A stretch of DNA of 64,000 bases from Adiantum capillus-veneris (lineage: Eukaryota; Streptophyta; Polypodiopsida; Polypodiales; Pteridaceae): positions 33,260,446 to 33,324,445 of the forward strand of contig CM043969.1 of NCBI GenBank assembly GCA_014529385.2, given 5' to 3'. Both the position numbers and the translations under genes were made by a program. Of the stretch, positions 1 through 8,916 are shown piece after piece (the first letter of the stretch is position 1; each line of letters starts with the position of its first letter). The notes below the pieces were generated by a model, which made no database searches, was not told where the DNA came from, and was given only the letters and a program-made list of their open reading frames with translations.

Positions 1-490
1 TGCACTCTTGAAAGCTGTTATTGCTTTGGAGTAACCATACCCCCAATGCATAAATATAGATTGGGAGCCATGCTCCGAACGACCTTGCCTTTCCCCTTCG
101 CTTGATAGCACAAAGAGGATACATTGAAGAGATGCCGATTGGCATAATGCACAAGCCAGTTTGTTGAGTATTTTTATATGGAGCGTTGCTCCCGTGATGT
201 ATCTTATAGCATTGTCATACTTGAGATAGATAAAAGAACATTAGCTCTGCCAATTGTTGACCTTGTCAAGTAATATATCAGGCTAAAAGATTAAAAACAT
301 CTACAATAATTGTAGAAACAAAGCATACATAGGTTTCCCAACACTACTGTGTTTACCCTTGAAATCTTGTTGAATCTATCTTGGCAAAAATGGGTTGAGC
401 ATAACCTTTTTTGACTACATCTGACTTAGTATCAAGAACCTTGCAGAGAGCCATGCTCATTGCATGTTGTGGAGGTAAAGTCTAATTGGC
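1..490 (-). repeat. Copy 0 of a dispersed repeat shared with both arms of the large inverted duplication
   Basis: This stretch matches 11560-11930 in the same orientation and 37040-37450 in reverse complement, for example the stretch around 'ggagtaacca'. It reads through the point where the left arm (about 11925) lacks roughly 800 bp that the right arm keeps (36291-37085). This suggests the left arm lost that piece. Noncoding as far as can be seen. Confidence 0.75.
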
Positions 491-492
491 AT

Positions 493-640
493 TAGGAAGG
501 GAATGGGTCTAAGGGGGCCTCTTATTTGCCATGGGATTAAAAAGGAGATTATGGAAGGGGCAAATGGGTGGATGCCATGGGGACTGAAATGGTGGGTATG
601 GCAGGGCCTAAAAGTAAGTGGTCAAACTTGTACTTTTTTA
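493..640 (+). repeat. Inverted-repeat unit end motif and adjoining sequence
   Basis: A ~38-bp motif beginning cattaggaagggaatgggt and ending near cctcttattt is a diverged copy of the motif that recurs in alternating orientation near 10365, 10909, 11341, 37625, 38051 and 38660. The following ~120 bp resemble 37650-37760. The left flank (1-490) matches that locus only in the opposite orientation, so the unit is rearranged here. Confidence 0.55.
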
Positions 641-1259
641 TAAAATACAAAGAGGAAATCTCTTATCAATTCAAAAAAATGAACTTTTCTCTAAATAATT
701 GAGTAAAAACCAATCCTTTATCTCTCTACTGGCTGCCAGTTTTCCCCCCTCTCTCCTAAAAGGGGTCCCTTCCAAAAACGTGCTGATCATTCCCGCCCTC
801 TCCCTCTACTATACCATCTCTCACTTCTCTTCACTTCATGTTGTTTCTCTTTCCTTCCTTTCAGTTTTCCCTCCCAAAAGCTCTGCAGCAGAAGTTTGAA
901 CCTCCTTTCCCTCCTCAAGCTTACTGCATTCTTGAGGGCTGCATTCTTCTCAAACTGAAGTTCTCCATTACTCCATGGGCTTCACTAAACACCTCTAGCT
1001 AAAGATGAAGTATACAGCATATCCCTCTGCTACATCATCCCTCTTTCTTTCCTCAATAGGTTTCTTGCTCCTTCTCCATTAAGCTGTCTAGAGAGGATCT
1101 ACTTCCCTCTCAAGCTTTGCAACATTTCTTCCACATTAAATCAACAAGCAGGTGGAGCAGTATAGCAGTAAGTGGCATCCTTCACCTTTGTGTACCATCA
1201 AGATTCTTGCTCTTTATACAGCTGAGAACATGGATGTGCAATGTCTAATCATAAGTGTT
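641..1259 (+). other. Pyrimidine-rich, TATA-containing stretch, no gene recognised
   Basis: A TATA-like tataaaat lies near 640. From about 715 to 1150 the + strand is markedly C/T-rich with many ctctcc and ttcctt tracts, as in plant 5' leaders. Short open frames here have no conserved look. It may be the promoter/leader of the fragmentary gene that starts after 1260. Confidence 0.3.
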
Positions 1260-1390
1260 TGTGTGCAGGTTGTGCCACTATTTCCCATGGCGTCATCAGG
1301 TACTTGACGACCTAGGAGTGTCATTGACTCCATTTCATGTAGCAATGTACAAGACGGCAATGGATATTGGGTGACAATGGAGTTAAATGA

Positions 1391-1585
1391 ATGATGTGGG
1401 TGACAATGCAGCCCAGCTCAAGAGGTGCACACAAGGTCTCAAGGAGACACATGGCTTCTCGAGCACACCATTGGAAGGGAAGAATCGTGGAGTTCAAGCA
1501 AACACAAGACGGAAAGAGGCTTGTGAAGGTGCAGCATGTGTATGTTGCTTCACAACTGAAGCTAGAGACAGCAGTGGCTCCATAG
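1391..1585 (+). CDS. Candidate exon of an unrecognised protein
   Basis: The 64-codon frame contains a basic/hydrophobic block (HHWKGRIVEFKQTQDGKRL followed by VKVQHVYVASQLKLE) that reads like a compact beta-rich domain rather than random translation. The frame closes at TAG 1583. A second likely coding block opens at 1712 right after a good acceptor (tttacag), so an intron between about 1575 and 1711 is plausible, but no strong donor is visible. I do not recognise the family; the block is vaguely like a chromatin-reader (BAH/chromo-type) beta barrel, which is only an impression. It may be a gene relic. Confidence 0.35.
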   Translation: MMWVTMQPSSRGAHKVSRRHMASRAHHWKGRIVEFKQTQDGKRLVKVQHVYVASQLKLETAVAP

Positions 1586-1711
1586 AGGTTTCGTGCAAAT
1601 TGTAATTTTTACTCCCCTTGCAAGTTTTTCGGTTATCTATTTAGTATTTCTACCTTGTGTGTTGCTTTTGATGACTGTAAGATTTCCATTGCTTTTTGTT
1701 CATATTTACAG

Positions 1712-2058
1712 ATGTTTTTCCATCCGATTTTGTGGAGTGGGAGCCAATAGAGTCCTTCACTGGAACTTTTGAGGCCATCCACACTAAGCTTGGCAAATTT
1801 CTCTATGCTGATTGTCAGTCCTCTGAGCTTGCCTCACATGACATTTTTTTAATGGTCATACTTATGTCACAGCTAGGCGAAATGGATATGGTAATTTATG
1901 TCTGGTTCACTCACGAACCTTGGATAGTTTGGAATGGCCTAAGCCAGACAGTGCCTTGATCGTAGCAACCAAAAGGAGAATCGAGGTGGATGTGCAAGCA
2001 GCAATGAAGTGCACCTATGGTTCCCATAAAGCCACGATAACATGGTTTATGTATCTTC
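1712..2058 (+). pseudogene. Candidate second exon with a frameshift, unrecognised protein
   Basis: Coding-like sequence starts after the acceptor tttacag at 1711 with DVFPSDFVEWEPIES and GTFEAIHTKLGKFLY. Around 1870-1880 the good frame shifts: the original frame runs to the stop at 1957. The next frame continues with HSRTLDSLEWPKPDS and VATKRRIEVDVQAAMKC to about 2050. Both halves look like protein, so a 1-2 nt indel or an unseen splice is likely. It probably belongs with 1391-1585. Function unknown. Confidence 0.35.
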
Positions 2059-2260
2059 ATGTGTTTGTGTTTATATTTTGACTTCAGAGTGTTCACAAGA
2101 CACCAACAATGTAGACTTGCAAAGGGGAAAGTGCTAGATGGGAAACTAAGGTGGTCAACCACCAGGGAGATAGAATCAAGTGCTATGTAGTTGCTGACAA
2201 GGTGGTGTTTAGGTACCATATTGCAAAGCAAATCTTGTCGATGGTCTTTCCCCATAGAAG

Positions 2261-2779
2261 ATGGAAGCTGACGAATGGGAGGCACTAGACTCTGAGGTTG
2301 CTACTAGAGAATCAGTTGACCTGCAAATACATCTCCACGATGATGCAGTGCACCACATTATAGTGAACAATGACTGGCATCTTAGTCACCTTCGCGAGTA
2401 TCTTAATCTTAGATATACCTTGCCCAAGCAATATCTCTTTGTAATCAATCAAAAGATTGTTCGGTTCAGGAAAGAGAAGAGCTTTCTGTGTGAGAACATT
2501 CCGTTTCCGCGATTTATTTTTGTAAAAGCTTGTACTGACATGGATTTTGCGCACATTAATACTTTACGGTGTTTTGTATCTCGTTTCTGCGCATACTTGT
2601 TTATTCTCAACTTGTTCAAGTTTTCAATTGAAATGTGCAATTTATTTGTTGTGGAGCACAAATATTTTCAATGTTGGTGTCTTTCAATGCTTTGTTGCAT
2701 GATTTTGTTTAAAATTAAAGTTTTAAGTTATTTTGACATTAATTTAAGTGCTTTTAAAAAAGTGACTTTGGGTATATAA
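2261..2779 (+). CDS. Candidate exon with a ubiquitin-like look
   Basis: The first ~95 codons (to about 2545) look coding, with acidic MEADEWEALDSE, HLSHLREYLNLRYTLPKQY, LFVINQKIVRFRKEKSF and PRFIFVKA. The alternation of short strands with one helix (SHLREYLNLRY) resembles a beta-grasp (ubiquitin/RBD-like) fold. That is a pattern impression only. After about 2550 the translation becomes rich in C, F and L and is probably noncoding or intronic. It may continue the gene fragments at 1391-2058. Confidence 0.35.
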   Translation: MEADEWEALDSEVATRESVDLQIHLHDDAVHHIIVNNDWHLSHLREYLNLRYTLPKQYLFVINQKIVRFRKEKSFLCENIPFPRFIFVKACTDMDFAHINTLRCFVSRFCAYLFILNLFKFSIEMCNLFVVEHKYFQCWCLSMLCCMILFKIKVLSYFDINLSAFKKVTLGI

Positions 2780-2780
2780 G
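2773..2780 (+). promoter_or_regulatory. TATA box
   Basis: TATATAAG lies 87 bp upstream of the ATG at 2867 and is followed by a C/T/A-rich leader without an ATG. With the AATAAA at 4381 it delimits a ~1.6-kb transcription unit. Confidence 0.55.
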
Positions 2781-2866
2781 TGACTTTTTAGTTTTTACAT
2801 TTCATTTCTCACATTCACAAAACTCTAGCTCTAAGCTCTCTTCGTATCTTCTTCGCGAACGAACCC

Positions 2867-3022
2867 ATGGCAATGTCTACTGATGCACTTCTCACACAAT
2901 TAGAAAAGGTAGGACTTGCAGATCGAGCACATGAACTAATCAATGTGTTTGAGGGGACGATTGACATGCAGGCCACTGCCAACCTTCATGCAGAGGCATT
3001 AAAAGCTTTCTCTACTACATGA
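2867..3022 (+). CDS. Short ORF overlapping the next by ATGA, unrecognised
   Basis: ATG 2867 lies in the context cccATGGca, the first ATG after the TATA box at 2773. It opens a 51-codon frame with an amphipathic look (LLTQLEKVGLADRAHELIN). It ends at TGA 3020, which overlaps the ATG at 3019 of the longer downstream frame (ATGA). The two together may be one protein with a +1/-1 shift, or a real uORF/main-ORF pair. No family recognised. Confidence 0.45.
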   Translation: MAMSTDALLTQLEKVGLADRAHELINVFEGTIDMQATANLHAEALKAFSTT

Positions 3023-3648
3023 CGCAACACATGGAGGAATATGCCATTATCTTTGAGGGATCCGACACGCCATGGTTGCCAGTGGATTTCTTGAAGCATC
3101 TCTGTGCGGTTGACAAAAACTTCCGGTTTCGCTTGCTGAGGTTTATTAAAGGCCTCACAGAACGGGACTTCAAGATAGAGGATGAGGATGATCTCATGGA
3201 TTTAGTCATGGGGTGCATAGGCACCCAATTTATTTCATGGGAGATGGTTCTGGCATTACTTGTGCTTGAGGGAATGGACAAGGGAAAATCAAAGGAAAAG
3301 GTCAACAAATACCTCGTGACCATTGTGGAGGAATCAAATGAAGTTATCGAAGAGATAGATGAGCAGGCCGAAGCATCTATGGCACTCGTACTCATGCAAG
3401 ATCCCAGTGCCACTGAGGAGGAAGATCGAATGATAGAGGGAGATGAGGTGTTGGAAGAGATCCCGGACCTCCAAATTCTCACTTTAATGCATCCAGTGGT
3501 GGTGGATGATCGTCAGTTTCTATTCCTTGACGACATTGCTAGACTCAGAGAAGATGAGTCTCTTGCAGTGCTTGCTATCTATGCAGGCATGAAGGATCCT
3601 AGTGGGAAGGAAGAGAAAGTCAATTTTCAAATTGATTTTGAAGTCTAA
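3019..3648 (+). CDS. Acidic protein of unknown function
   Basis: This 209-codon frame is strongly acidic, with clusters of E and D around residues 50-60 (KIEDEDDLMDL), 110-125 (EESNEVIEEIDEQ) and 140-155 (EEEDRMIEGDEVLEEI). No signal peptide or membrane segment is seen. The N-terminal ~90 residues look like a helical globular domain (WLPVDFLKHLCAVDKNFRF). TAA 3646 is followed in the same frame by 92 more open codons with coding character (DLPANLSFLPSEYEQQ), so the stop may be recent. It has its own TATA (2773) and poly(A) signal (4381). Family not recognised. Confidence 0.5.
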   Translation: MTQHMEEYAIIFEGSDTPWLPVDFLKHLCAVDKNFRFRLLRFIKGLTERDFKIEDEDDLMDLVMGCIGTQFISWEMVLALLVLEGMDKGKSKEKVNKYLVTIVEESNEVIEEIDEQAEASMALVLMQDPSATEEEDRMIEGDEVLEEIPDLQILTLMHPVVVDDRQFLFLDDIARLREDESLAVLAIYAGMKDPSGKEEKVNFQIDFEV

Positions 3649-3927
3649 GATCTCCCAGCAAACCTCTCTTTCCTCCCCAGTGAGTACGAACAACAATTGG
3701 TGCAAACAGTAGAAAGTACAATAGTGGAAATAAAATCATGTGCCTCTTTCTACGAAAGCGTACCAGGCACCGCATTTCATCCACACAAACCACTGATTGC
3801 AATTGGTAGAGATGATCGGTCTAGCATCGATCTTACAAAGAAAAATCTCAAAGAGAGGGATGAAGAAACTGAGGTAAATAAATCTAAACCTGGTAGAATT
3901 TCTAGTATTTCTTACTACAAGTGTTAA
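3649..3927 (+). CDS. In-frame continuation of the acidic protein beyond a stop
   Basis: It is the same reading frame as 3019-3648, separated only by TAA 3646-3648. It contains SEYEQQLVQTVESTIVEIK and FHPHKPLIAIGRDD, then a charged KKNLKERDEETEVNKSK tail. GAG|GTAAAT at 3870-3875 is a good donor and ctacaag near 3920 a possible acceptor, which would join it to the open frame at 3944. Either a decayed gene, a readthrough product or a mis-called base. Confidence 0.4.
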   Translation, partial: DLPANLSFLPSEYEQQLVQTVESTIVEIKSCASFYESVPGTAFHPHKPLIAIGRDDRSSIDLTKKNLKERDEETEVNKSKPGRISSISYYKC

Positions 3928-3943
3928 TATCAATTAAAATGCT

Positions 3944-4258
3944 TTGCAAACGGCTTATCATGTTGATAAGTTCACAATGCGTACTGGAGGTTTGTGCAAC
4001 GTCTCCACAGGTAGAGATGCTTCTCTTTGGCACTACCTAAGCCATCTAGGGCCATCGATTCTTAGAGTTTCTCACACAGAGTTTTCCAAGAATGGTTCTA
4101 CAGAGCTGCTAAAGTGTAAAGCATTAAGTGGCATACTCGCTGAAGATTATCTCACCTTAAATGCTCACAAATGTATATTGGTGGACCGAGAGGTAGGATT
4201 GTATGCCTTTACAGGCAAACACCCAGGCTCGGTCCTCTCCCATTGCGCCTTAGCCTAG
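3944..4258 (+). CDS. Candidate last exon of the same gene
   Basis: A 104-codon open frame whose start depends on splicing. It contains VDKFTMRTGGLCNVSTGRD, LWHYLSHLGPSILRVSHTEF and NAHKCILVDREVGLYAFTG, which look like compact protein. It ends at TAG 4256. A 3' untranslated stretch and AATAAA (4381) follow. No catalytic signature recognised. Confidence 0.35.
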   Translation: MQTAYHVDKFTMRTGGLCNVSTGRDASLWHYLSHLGPSILRVSHTEFSKNGSTELLKCKALSGILAEDYLTLNAHKCILVDREVGLYAFTGKHPGSVLSHCALA

Positions 4259-4380
4259 GTCAAGGGTTGACAAACCCAGAGGAAATTGTAAAATCCCTTG
4301 GTGTCAAGTGAGCCATTCGCCCATTACCCAAAGATGTAATTTGTAGAAAAATCAATCGACCATGATGTAATATTCGAATC

Positions 4381-4386
4381 AATAAA
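4381..4386 (+). terminator. Poly(A) signal
   Basis: AATAAA is followed by a second AATAAA-like aataaatg and a T-rich tract. It is well placed 125 bp after the last open frame of the 2773-4258 unit. Confidence 0.45.
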
Positions 4387-4556
4387 GAATAAATGTTTTT
4401 GTCAATGATTTTTGTCACCATTTAGTACTTGTTTTTTAATTCATATTGTTCAATAATTTCCATTTTTGCCCATCGAGGCACAGACGTGCACAAAACCTCG
4501 AACATGCAGCCATCGGGCGGCCGCATCTCGGAGATAATTTCGCGAAACGGGGCGAT

Positions 4557-4583
4557 GGGGGGGGGGGGGGGGGGGGGGGGGGG
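4557..4583 (+). repeat. Homopolymer G27 in the left hairpin arm
   Basis: 27 consecutive G between gcgat and taagggg. It pairs with the C run of the right arm and can form quadruplexes. The length may be an assembly approximation. Confidence 0.9.
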
Positions 4584-4792
4584 TAAGGGGTCAAGAAGAT
4601 CATGTGACGCATCTACGGCGCCGGGCGGGGGGGACGGTGCAGAAAAAGCCCCTATGTGCCACGGCTCGCAGGGAGGGACACTTGCATATCCCTCCTTGCG
4701 AGCTGTGGCACACAGGGGCTTTTTTTGCACCGTCCGATCCTGCTCGGCGCCGTCGATGCGTCACATGATCTTCTTGACCCCTTACGCCCCCC

Positions 4793-4793
<1 letters not shown>

Positions 4794-4884
<91 letters not shown>
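4794..4884 (+). repeat. Homopolymer C91 in the right hairpin arm
   Basis: 91 consecutive C between cccccca and gtcgtcc. It occupies the place opposite G27 in the left arm, so the two arms have expanded unequally. Confidence 0.9.
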
Positions 4885-4885
<1 letters not shown>

Positions 4886-4983
4886 TCGTCCTCATTCTGC
4901 AAAATTATCTCCGAGATGCTCCCCTCGACAGCCCTGCATGTTCGAGGTTCTGTGCACGTGTGTGCTTCGACGGGCGAAAATGG

Positions 4984-5376
4984 AGCCATGGTGGTGAACT
5001 TAAATTTAACATATCCAACAATTCAAATACTTATAAAAAACAATGTACATATTAAAATTGAACAATTTTTTGAAATGGTAGAAATTTGCCAATTGATATC
5101 ATAGAGAAAGATTACAAATCTCATGAAGAGAGAGTACATGGGATAAACTACATCTTATGACGGCATCCTTCATTTCTTAAATTTAGTACTAAGGCCAAAT
5201 CCATATTTTTTAAAGTTACATGCTTTGCATGTGCCATCCAGGAGATGCCATCTTGAAAAAGCTACACCAAAATGTCTTCGGTGGCATCCTGTAAGGCCAG
5301 TAAAGCTGCGCATTGTATTCTTGTAACGGAATCACTATATTCATCTATAATCTCTCTCACCACCTGCTTTGTGTAT
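4984..5376. other. AT-rich stretch, nothing recognised
   Basis: AT-rich single-copy-looking sequence between the foldback element and the 118-bp tandem duplication. Short open frames have no coding character. Likely 3' flank of the minus-strand gene at 5486-6426. Confidence 0.4.
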
Positions 5377-5612
5377 GATTGGCTCAGTGCTCTTTTGATA
5401 TTTCCTGATCTCACGCAGAGCCACTGTGCCTGCCCTCCATCTCCGCTTTTTGTGTGTTGTTGGTGGTGGTGGAGGAGCCACCTGCCTAGCCCATGATTGG
5501 CTCAGTGCTCTTTTGATATTTCCTGATCTCACGCAGAGCCACTGTGCCTGCCCTCCATCTCCGCTTTTTGTGTGTTGTTGGTGGTGGTGGAGGAGCCGCC
5601 TGCCTAGCCCAT
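5377..5612. repeat. Two tandem 118-bp units
   Basis: gattggctcagtgctctttt starts at 5377 and again at 5495. The units are nearly identical and contain the gttggtggtggtgg tract. On the minus strand the unit encodes a proline run followed by THKKRRWRAGTVALREIRKY, so it duplicates the C-terminal part of the minus-strand gene. 118 is not a multiple of 3, which shifts the frame. Confidence 0.9.
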
Positions 5613-6426
5613 TGAGGAGGATCATCTTTGTATTTTTTCCTCCTCTCCTCTTGGGTTTGCTGCTCTTCTGGTGTCACCTTGTCCGTTTTTCTTTTTGCAC
5701 ATTGCTTGGCTCTCTGAGGGATTTTCGAAAGCTTTGAGCTCCCAGCCTTTGCTTGTTGGGTGGCTTGAGCTCTATCTTGTGCCGCCTTCTTCTCTACATA
5801 TGCTCGTGCTTGTAAGTTGGCCAAATGAGCTCTCTCAGGCTCAGATCTCTGCCTTTCCTCTTGCTCTCTCTGTCTTCTCTTCTCTTCTTGTACTCTAAGG
5901 GCTTCCTTTTCAGCTGCCTCTTTCTTTTCCCTCCCCCTTTGTATTTTCCTGCTCTTGGCCTCTTTTGATTTAGATACCGGGTCACCTAGTATTACCTTGA
6001 TTACTCTTTCTTTGATTCGCGGTGGAAACTTTTGCGGCGTAGTATGTGGGGTGGCTTGAGCACCAGTGGGAGACGATGGCGGTGGATTTTGAAGCAGACC
6101 TCGATATTCCTCTTCTGTTTCTTGCATTGCTCTACAAAGAGGTGAAATCGGTGGGGGATTTGGAAGAGGTGTGCGAGTGGCATGGGTTGAATAGTCGAGA
6201 CCTCCAATATGTGATGCATGTTGCTTTGATCATCCGGATTTGATGGTTGGGGAGGCTCTTGGGTGTTTGGAGCAGGCTGGGGCACTGGGTTATCCACTTT
6301 TGGTTGGGCATGCAGATTTGAAGCCATGGATTTTGCATGGGGTTCTGGCTGCGGATTATTTGCGGCGTGAGTGGTTGTGCTGGTATTGTTATGCGTAGTG
6401 CTAGCCTGCTTGTGTGAATCGTCCAT
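5486..6426 (-). pseudogene. Charged coiled-coil-like protein, frameshifted, unrecognised
   Basis: ATG 6426 (MDDSHKQASTTHNN) opens an S/T/N/P/Q-rich N-terminus that stays open to 6001. Coding character moves to the next frame near 6225-6240 (SHIGGLDYSTHATRTP, then MQETEEEYRGLLQNPPPS). That frame then runs to 5486. The C-terminal half has a long charged helix (EKEALRVQEEKRRQREQEE) and ends in the proline and THKKRRWRAG block carried by the 118-bp duplication. A minus-strand TATA (TTTATAAG, about 6513-6521) lies ~90 bp upstream of the ATG. Function unknown; a single-base frameshift or an unseen splice separates the halves. Confidence 0.5.
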
Positions 6427-6429
6427 GTG

Positions 6430-7085
6430 GTGCAAGATGTGAGTACGTGTGCGTTTGAGTGAATCTTCTAGAATGTGCAAACAAGAAATGAACTTCAAGT
6501 TGTGAGTTTTGACTTATAAAGTACTAATTTTTTTAGGAAAAACTTAAAAACTCAAAAACTCAATAATACCATTAAAAATCCAAAATAACTCCAAAATTGT
6601 CAAAATTTGTTACATGAAACCACTGATTGGGGCGTCAATAAATCACATGGCAATGTATGCTCAATATGGGAATGGTTAGTGTCAATAATTTATTGATTTT
6701 CCACCCAACGTCTACCATTTCGTTGCCTTGTCGCCAACCACCACTGAAATCAATCTTTTGCATTAGAAGCATGAAATGACTGCAATCGCCTCACGCTAAC
6801 CACTTTCTGTATTCTGCATTTCAAGCTTCTTTGCACTCTAGTCTTCTTCCTTTCTCTTCCCACTAAAACTCTGTAGAACCAATTGAACATTTTGTGTAGG
6901 GTATTGCTCTTTTTCTTCCCACCTCTATGCCTTGTATTTTCAAAATACACTGCTTTTGCTTGATAGTGTGAGTGCTCCATTCCTTGGCTACTCTAGATGC
7001 CGAACGAGCCAAATGTGTTGAGAAAAAATGAGCTATGAGCAAAAAGAATATGCTGCAAAAATATAAAGCTTTAGTTCAAACATTG
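6430..7085. other. Intergenic, promoter of the minus-strand gene, nothing else
   Basis: Contains the minus-strand TATA at 6513-6521 and an A-rich stretch (6530-6600) with repeated aaaactc/aaaat motifs. 6700-7080 is AT-rich with no coding signal on either strand beyond short shadow frames. Confidence 0.35.
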
Positions 7086-7089
7086 ATGT

Positions 7090-7560
7090 TTTTTTATTCC
7101 AAAGATAAAGTGTTCAACCCACCATGTAATGCGTCGTGTGTGTCTCCCCCCACGCATCCACCATTTGCGTTGTGAAACTATTGATTACAAACTTTAAAGT
7201 GGATATCTCAACAGAAGTTAGATTTTCCTTTTCAAGAAAACATAAAATATCATCTATAGACTGCCACACACGAGCACGCTTAATTCCTAGGGCTGCTTCG
7301 TTACCTCTGTAGGTGGTAATGTCACACACCTTTTTCCACAATTGAAACTCATTTGGACTTTGAGAGTTACAATAGTCTGAAAGCATATGCCTAGCTTTAA
7401 TACCACCCATACATATTTTATTAGGACGATCCTGTGTACTTCAGATGCCTTCCTATCCTTTGATAGCTCTACTGCACCGCCATGCAGACCAACCCTTGAT
7501 AGAATAGATTCAAGTTCTCTGATACACTCTTCCCTTATTTCTGCAGGCTCCATATTTCAA
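7090..7560 (-). pseudogene. C-terminal segment of the orphan (transposase-like?) protein
   Basis: Two overlapping minus-strand frames (7287-7553, then 7114-7410) look coding: EPAEIREECIRELESILSRV, then KARHMLSDYCNSQSPNEF, ending with MVDAWGETHTTHYMVG. The switch near 7400 implies an indel or intron. A C-terminal helical region with an E-x-H-x2-H pattern (ETHTTH) after a long helix is reminiscent of the end of some eukaryotic cut-and-paste transposases. I cannot name a family. It is absent from the right arm, whose homology stops earlier in the gene. Confidence 0.4.
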
Positions 7561-7733
7561 GCGTAATTAATATGGAGCATCAGCAACTTGTCAAGAATTC
7601 GTAGACGGGCATGAAGAGTGCACACATGCACATTTATCAGAGGAATTGGTAGAATAGGATCCCAATTTGGATCATCCATGTCTCAATTAGGGGGTACACT
7701 TTAGTTACAACTGAGGATACCTTGAAACCATTG

Positions 7734-8800
7734 TTAGAGTGCTTTACCCATTGTTGGTGTAGTGGTCACACCTTTCGCAGAATTGACTGTAGCTTTGCCA
7801 CCCTTATCCTTACCCTTACCTTTTGCAGAGTTGACTATAGCTTTGCCACCCTCACCCTTACCCTTGCCCTCAATTCCTAATGAGACTTTACTGTGGCAGC
7901 AATAAATGCATGGAAAGAGGGTCATTGCACCTTGCTTGCATCCTAACATAAACTTGAGAGTTTTCAAGTCTCCTGCCAAATGCCACTCCACTTGGAACAT
8001 ACCCAGACCTAAAAGCTACAATCGTTGTCCTTCTTGTTGTTGCCGAATACGTCAATGATTGGGGTGTGATTAAAATACCATTTGAGAGACTCATGTGTCT
8101 CATGTGGGAGATGAAAAGCTGCCAGCCACCAAATATTCTTCTCGGATTGAACACCTAAACATGTATTTCCCTTCTCGTTGTCATTTAGCTCAACATCAAC
8201 GCCCACCAAGGCTCTATTCATAAGCATAACGCTTACCCTTTCGATCTGTTGACCTTTGAAAATCTTGCACTCATCAAACATCATCACAAATATAAATTTT
8301 CCATCACACTCTTCCTGTGTCAACCCATAAAATCTGATCATTGACTCCTGGACCTTCAACAAGTCAACATAGACATTATTGAACTCGTAGTAACGAAAAA
8401 ATTTGTTCTTTTCTAGTGACAGGATATCCTCCACATATTGAAATCCACCCAACAAGCTTGCAACATCATTATTGGTGCACCTTTTTGCAGCGCTAACACT
8501 GTAAGGCATTGGCAGCAACCTAAACAAACCTTTTTCTCTGTGACCTAGTGTGACAAGCCTATACAAAGCCTCGTAGGCTTTGAAACTTATTCCTGCGCTA
8601 TCACACACCTCCATCATCTCTTGAGGTGAAACAATGTTCTTCATCTCACTGAAATACTTCTGGCACAAAACTTTAGCAATGCCAGCATTGGATGGATCAT
8701 CCAATAGCTCCACCAACTTCTTTGGTTTGATGATATGCTGCAGTAGAGTATGTCCGATCGTTTCAGCATTGGACTCGATTCCCATCATTGTCCGAGCCAA
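7734..8800 (-). CDS. Orphan protein, central segment (possible DDE-type transposase relic)
   Basis: The main frame 8800-8009 (263 codons) contains GIESNAETIGHTLLQHIIK, SFKAYEALYRLVTLGHREK, FIFVMMFDECKIFKGQQIE and NIWWLAAFHLPHETHESLKW. After a stop and frame change near 8009 the next frame holds LKFMLGCKQGAMTLFPCIYC followed by CHSK, then a 17-residue repeat (GKGKxxGGKAxVNSAK, twice, near 7780-7880). An aspartate in a strand (MMFDECK), a D-L-K-x2-K-F block and a C-x2-C-H cluster are the sort of landmarks seen in RNase H-fold transposases with a zinc insertion. That is inference from pattern only. A 5'-related copy lies at 39715-40197. Confidence 0.5.
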
Positions 8801-8916
8801 ATTCCTACATATTAAAATAATATCACAGCAACCTACAAAAAATGTACAAAATTATAAGCTTGCATTTGTATTCCTACTGAGTTTTACGGATACATTTTCT
8901 TTCGAGCTCCGCGCCT

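Larger units (their letters stand above)
4460..4983. mobile_element. Foldback (hairpin) element with long G and C runs
   Basis: The left arm starts CCATTTTTGCCCATCGAGGC and the right end is the inverse of CCATTTTCGCCCGTCGAAGC. The arms match over about 240 bp each, including accctcgaacatgc, atctcggagataatttt, ccccttacg, gcgtcacatgatcttcttgacc, caccgtcc and the gctcgcaaggagg core. The tip is near 4675-4690. No clear target-site duplication was found. All ORFs on both strands here are products of the G/C homopolymers and are not genes. Confidence 0.7.

Noticed and set aside
4422-5055. Poly-Pro/poly-Gly proteins
   Set aside because: Generated by the C91 and G27 homopolymers in a hairpin element, open in several frames at once.
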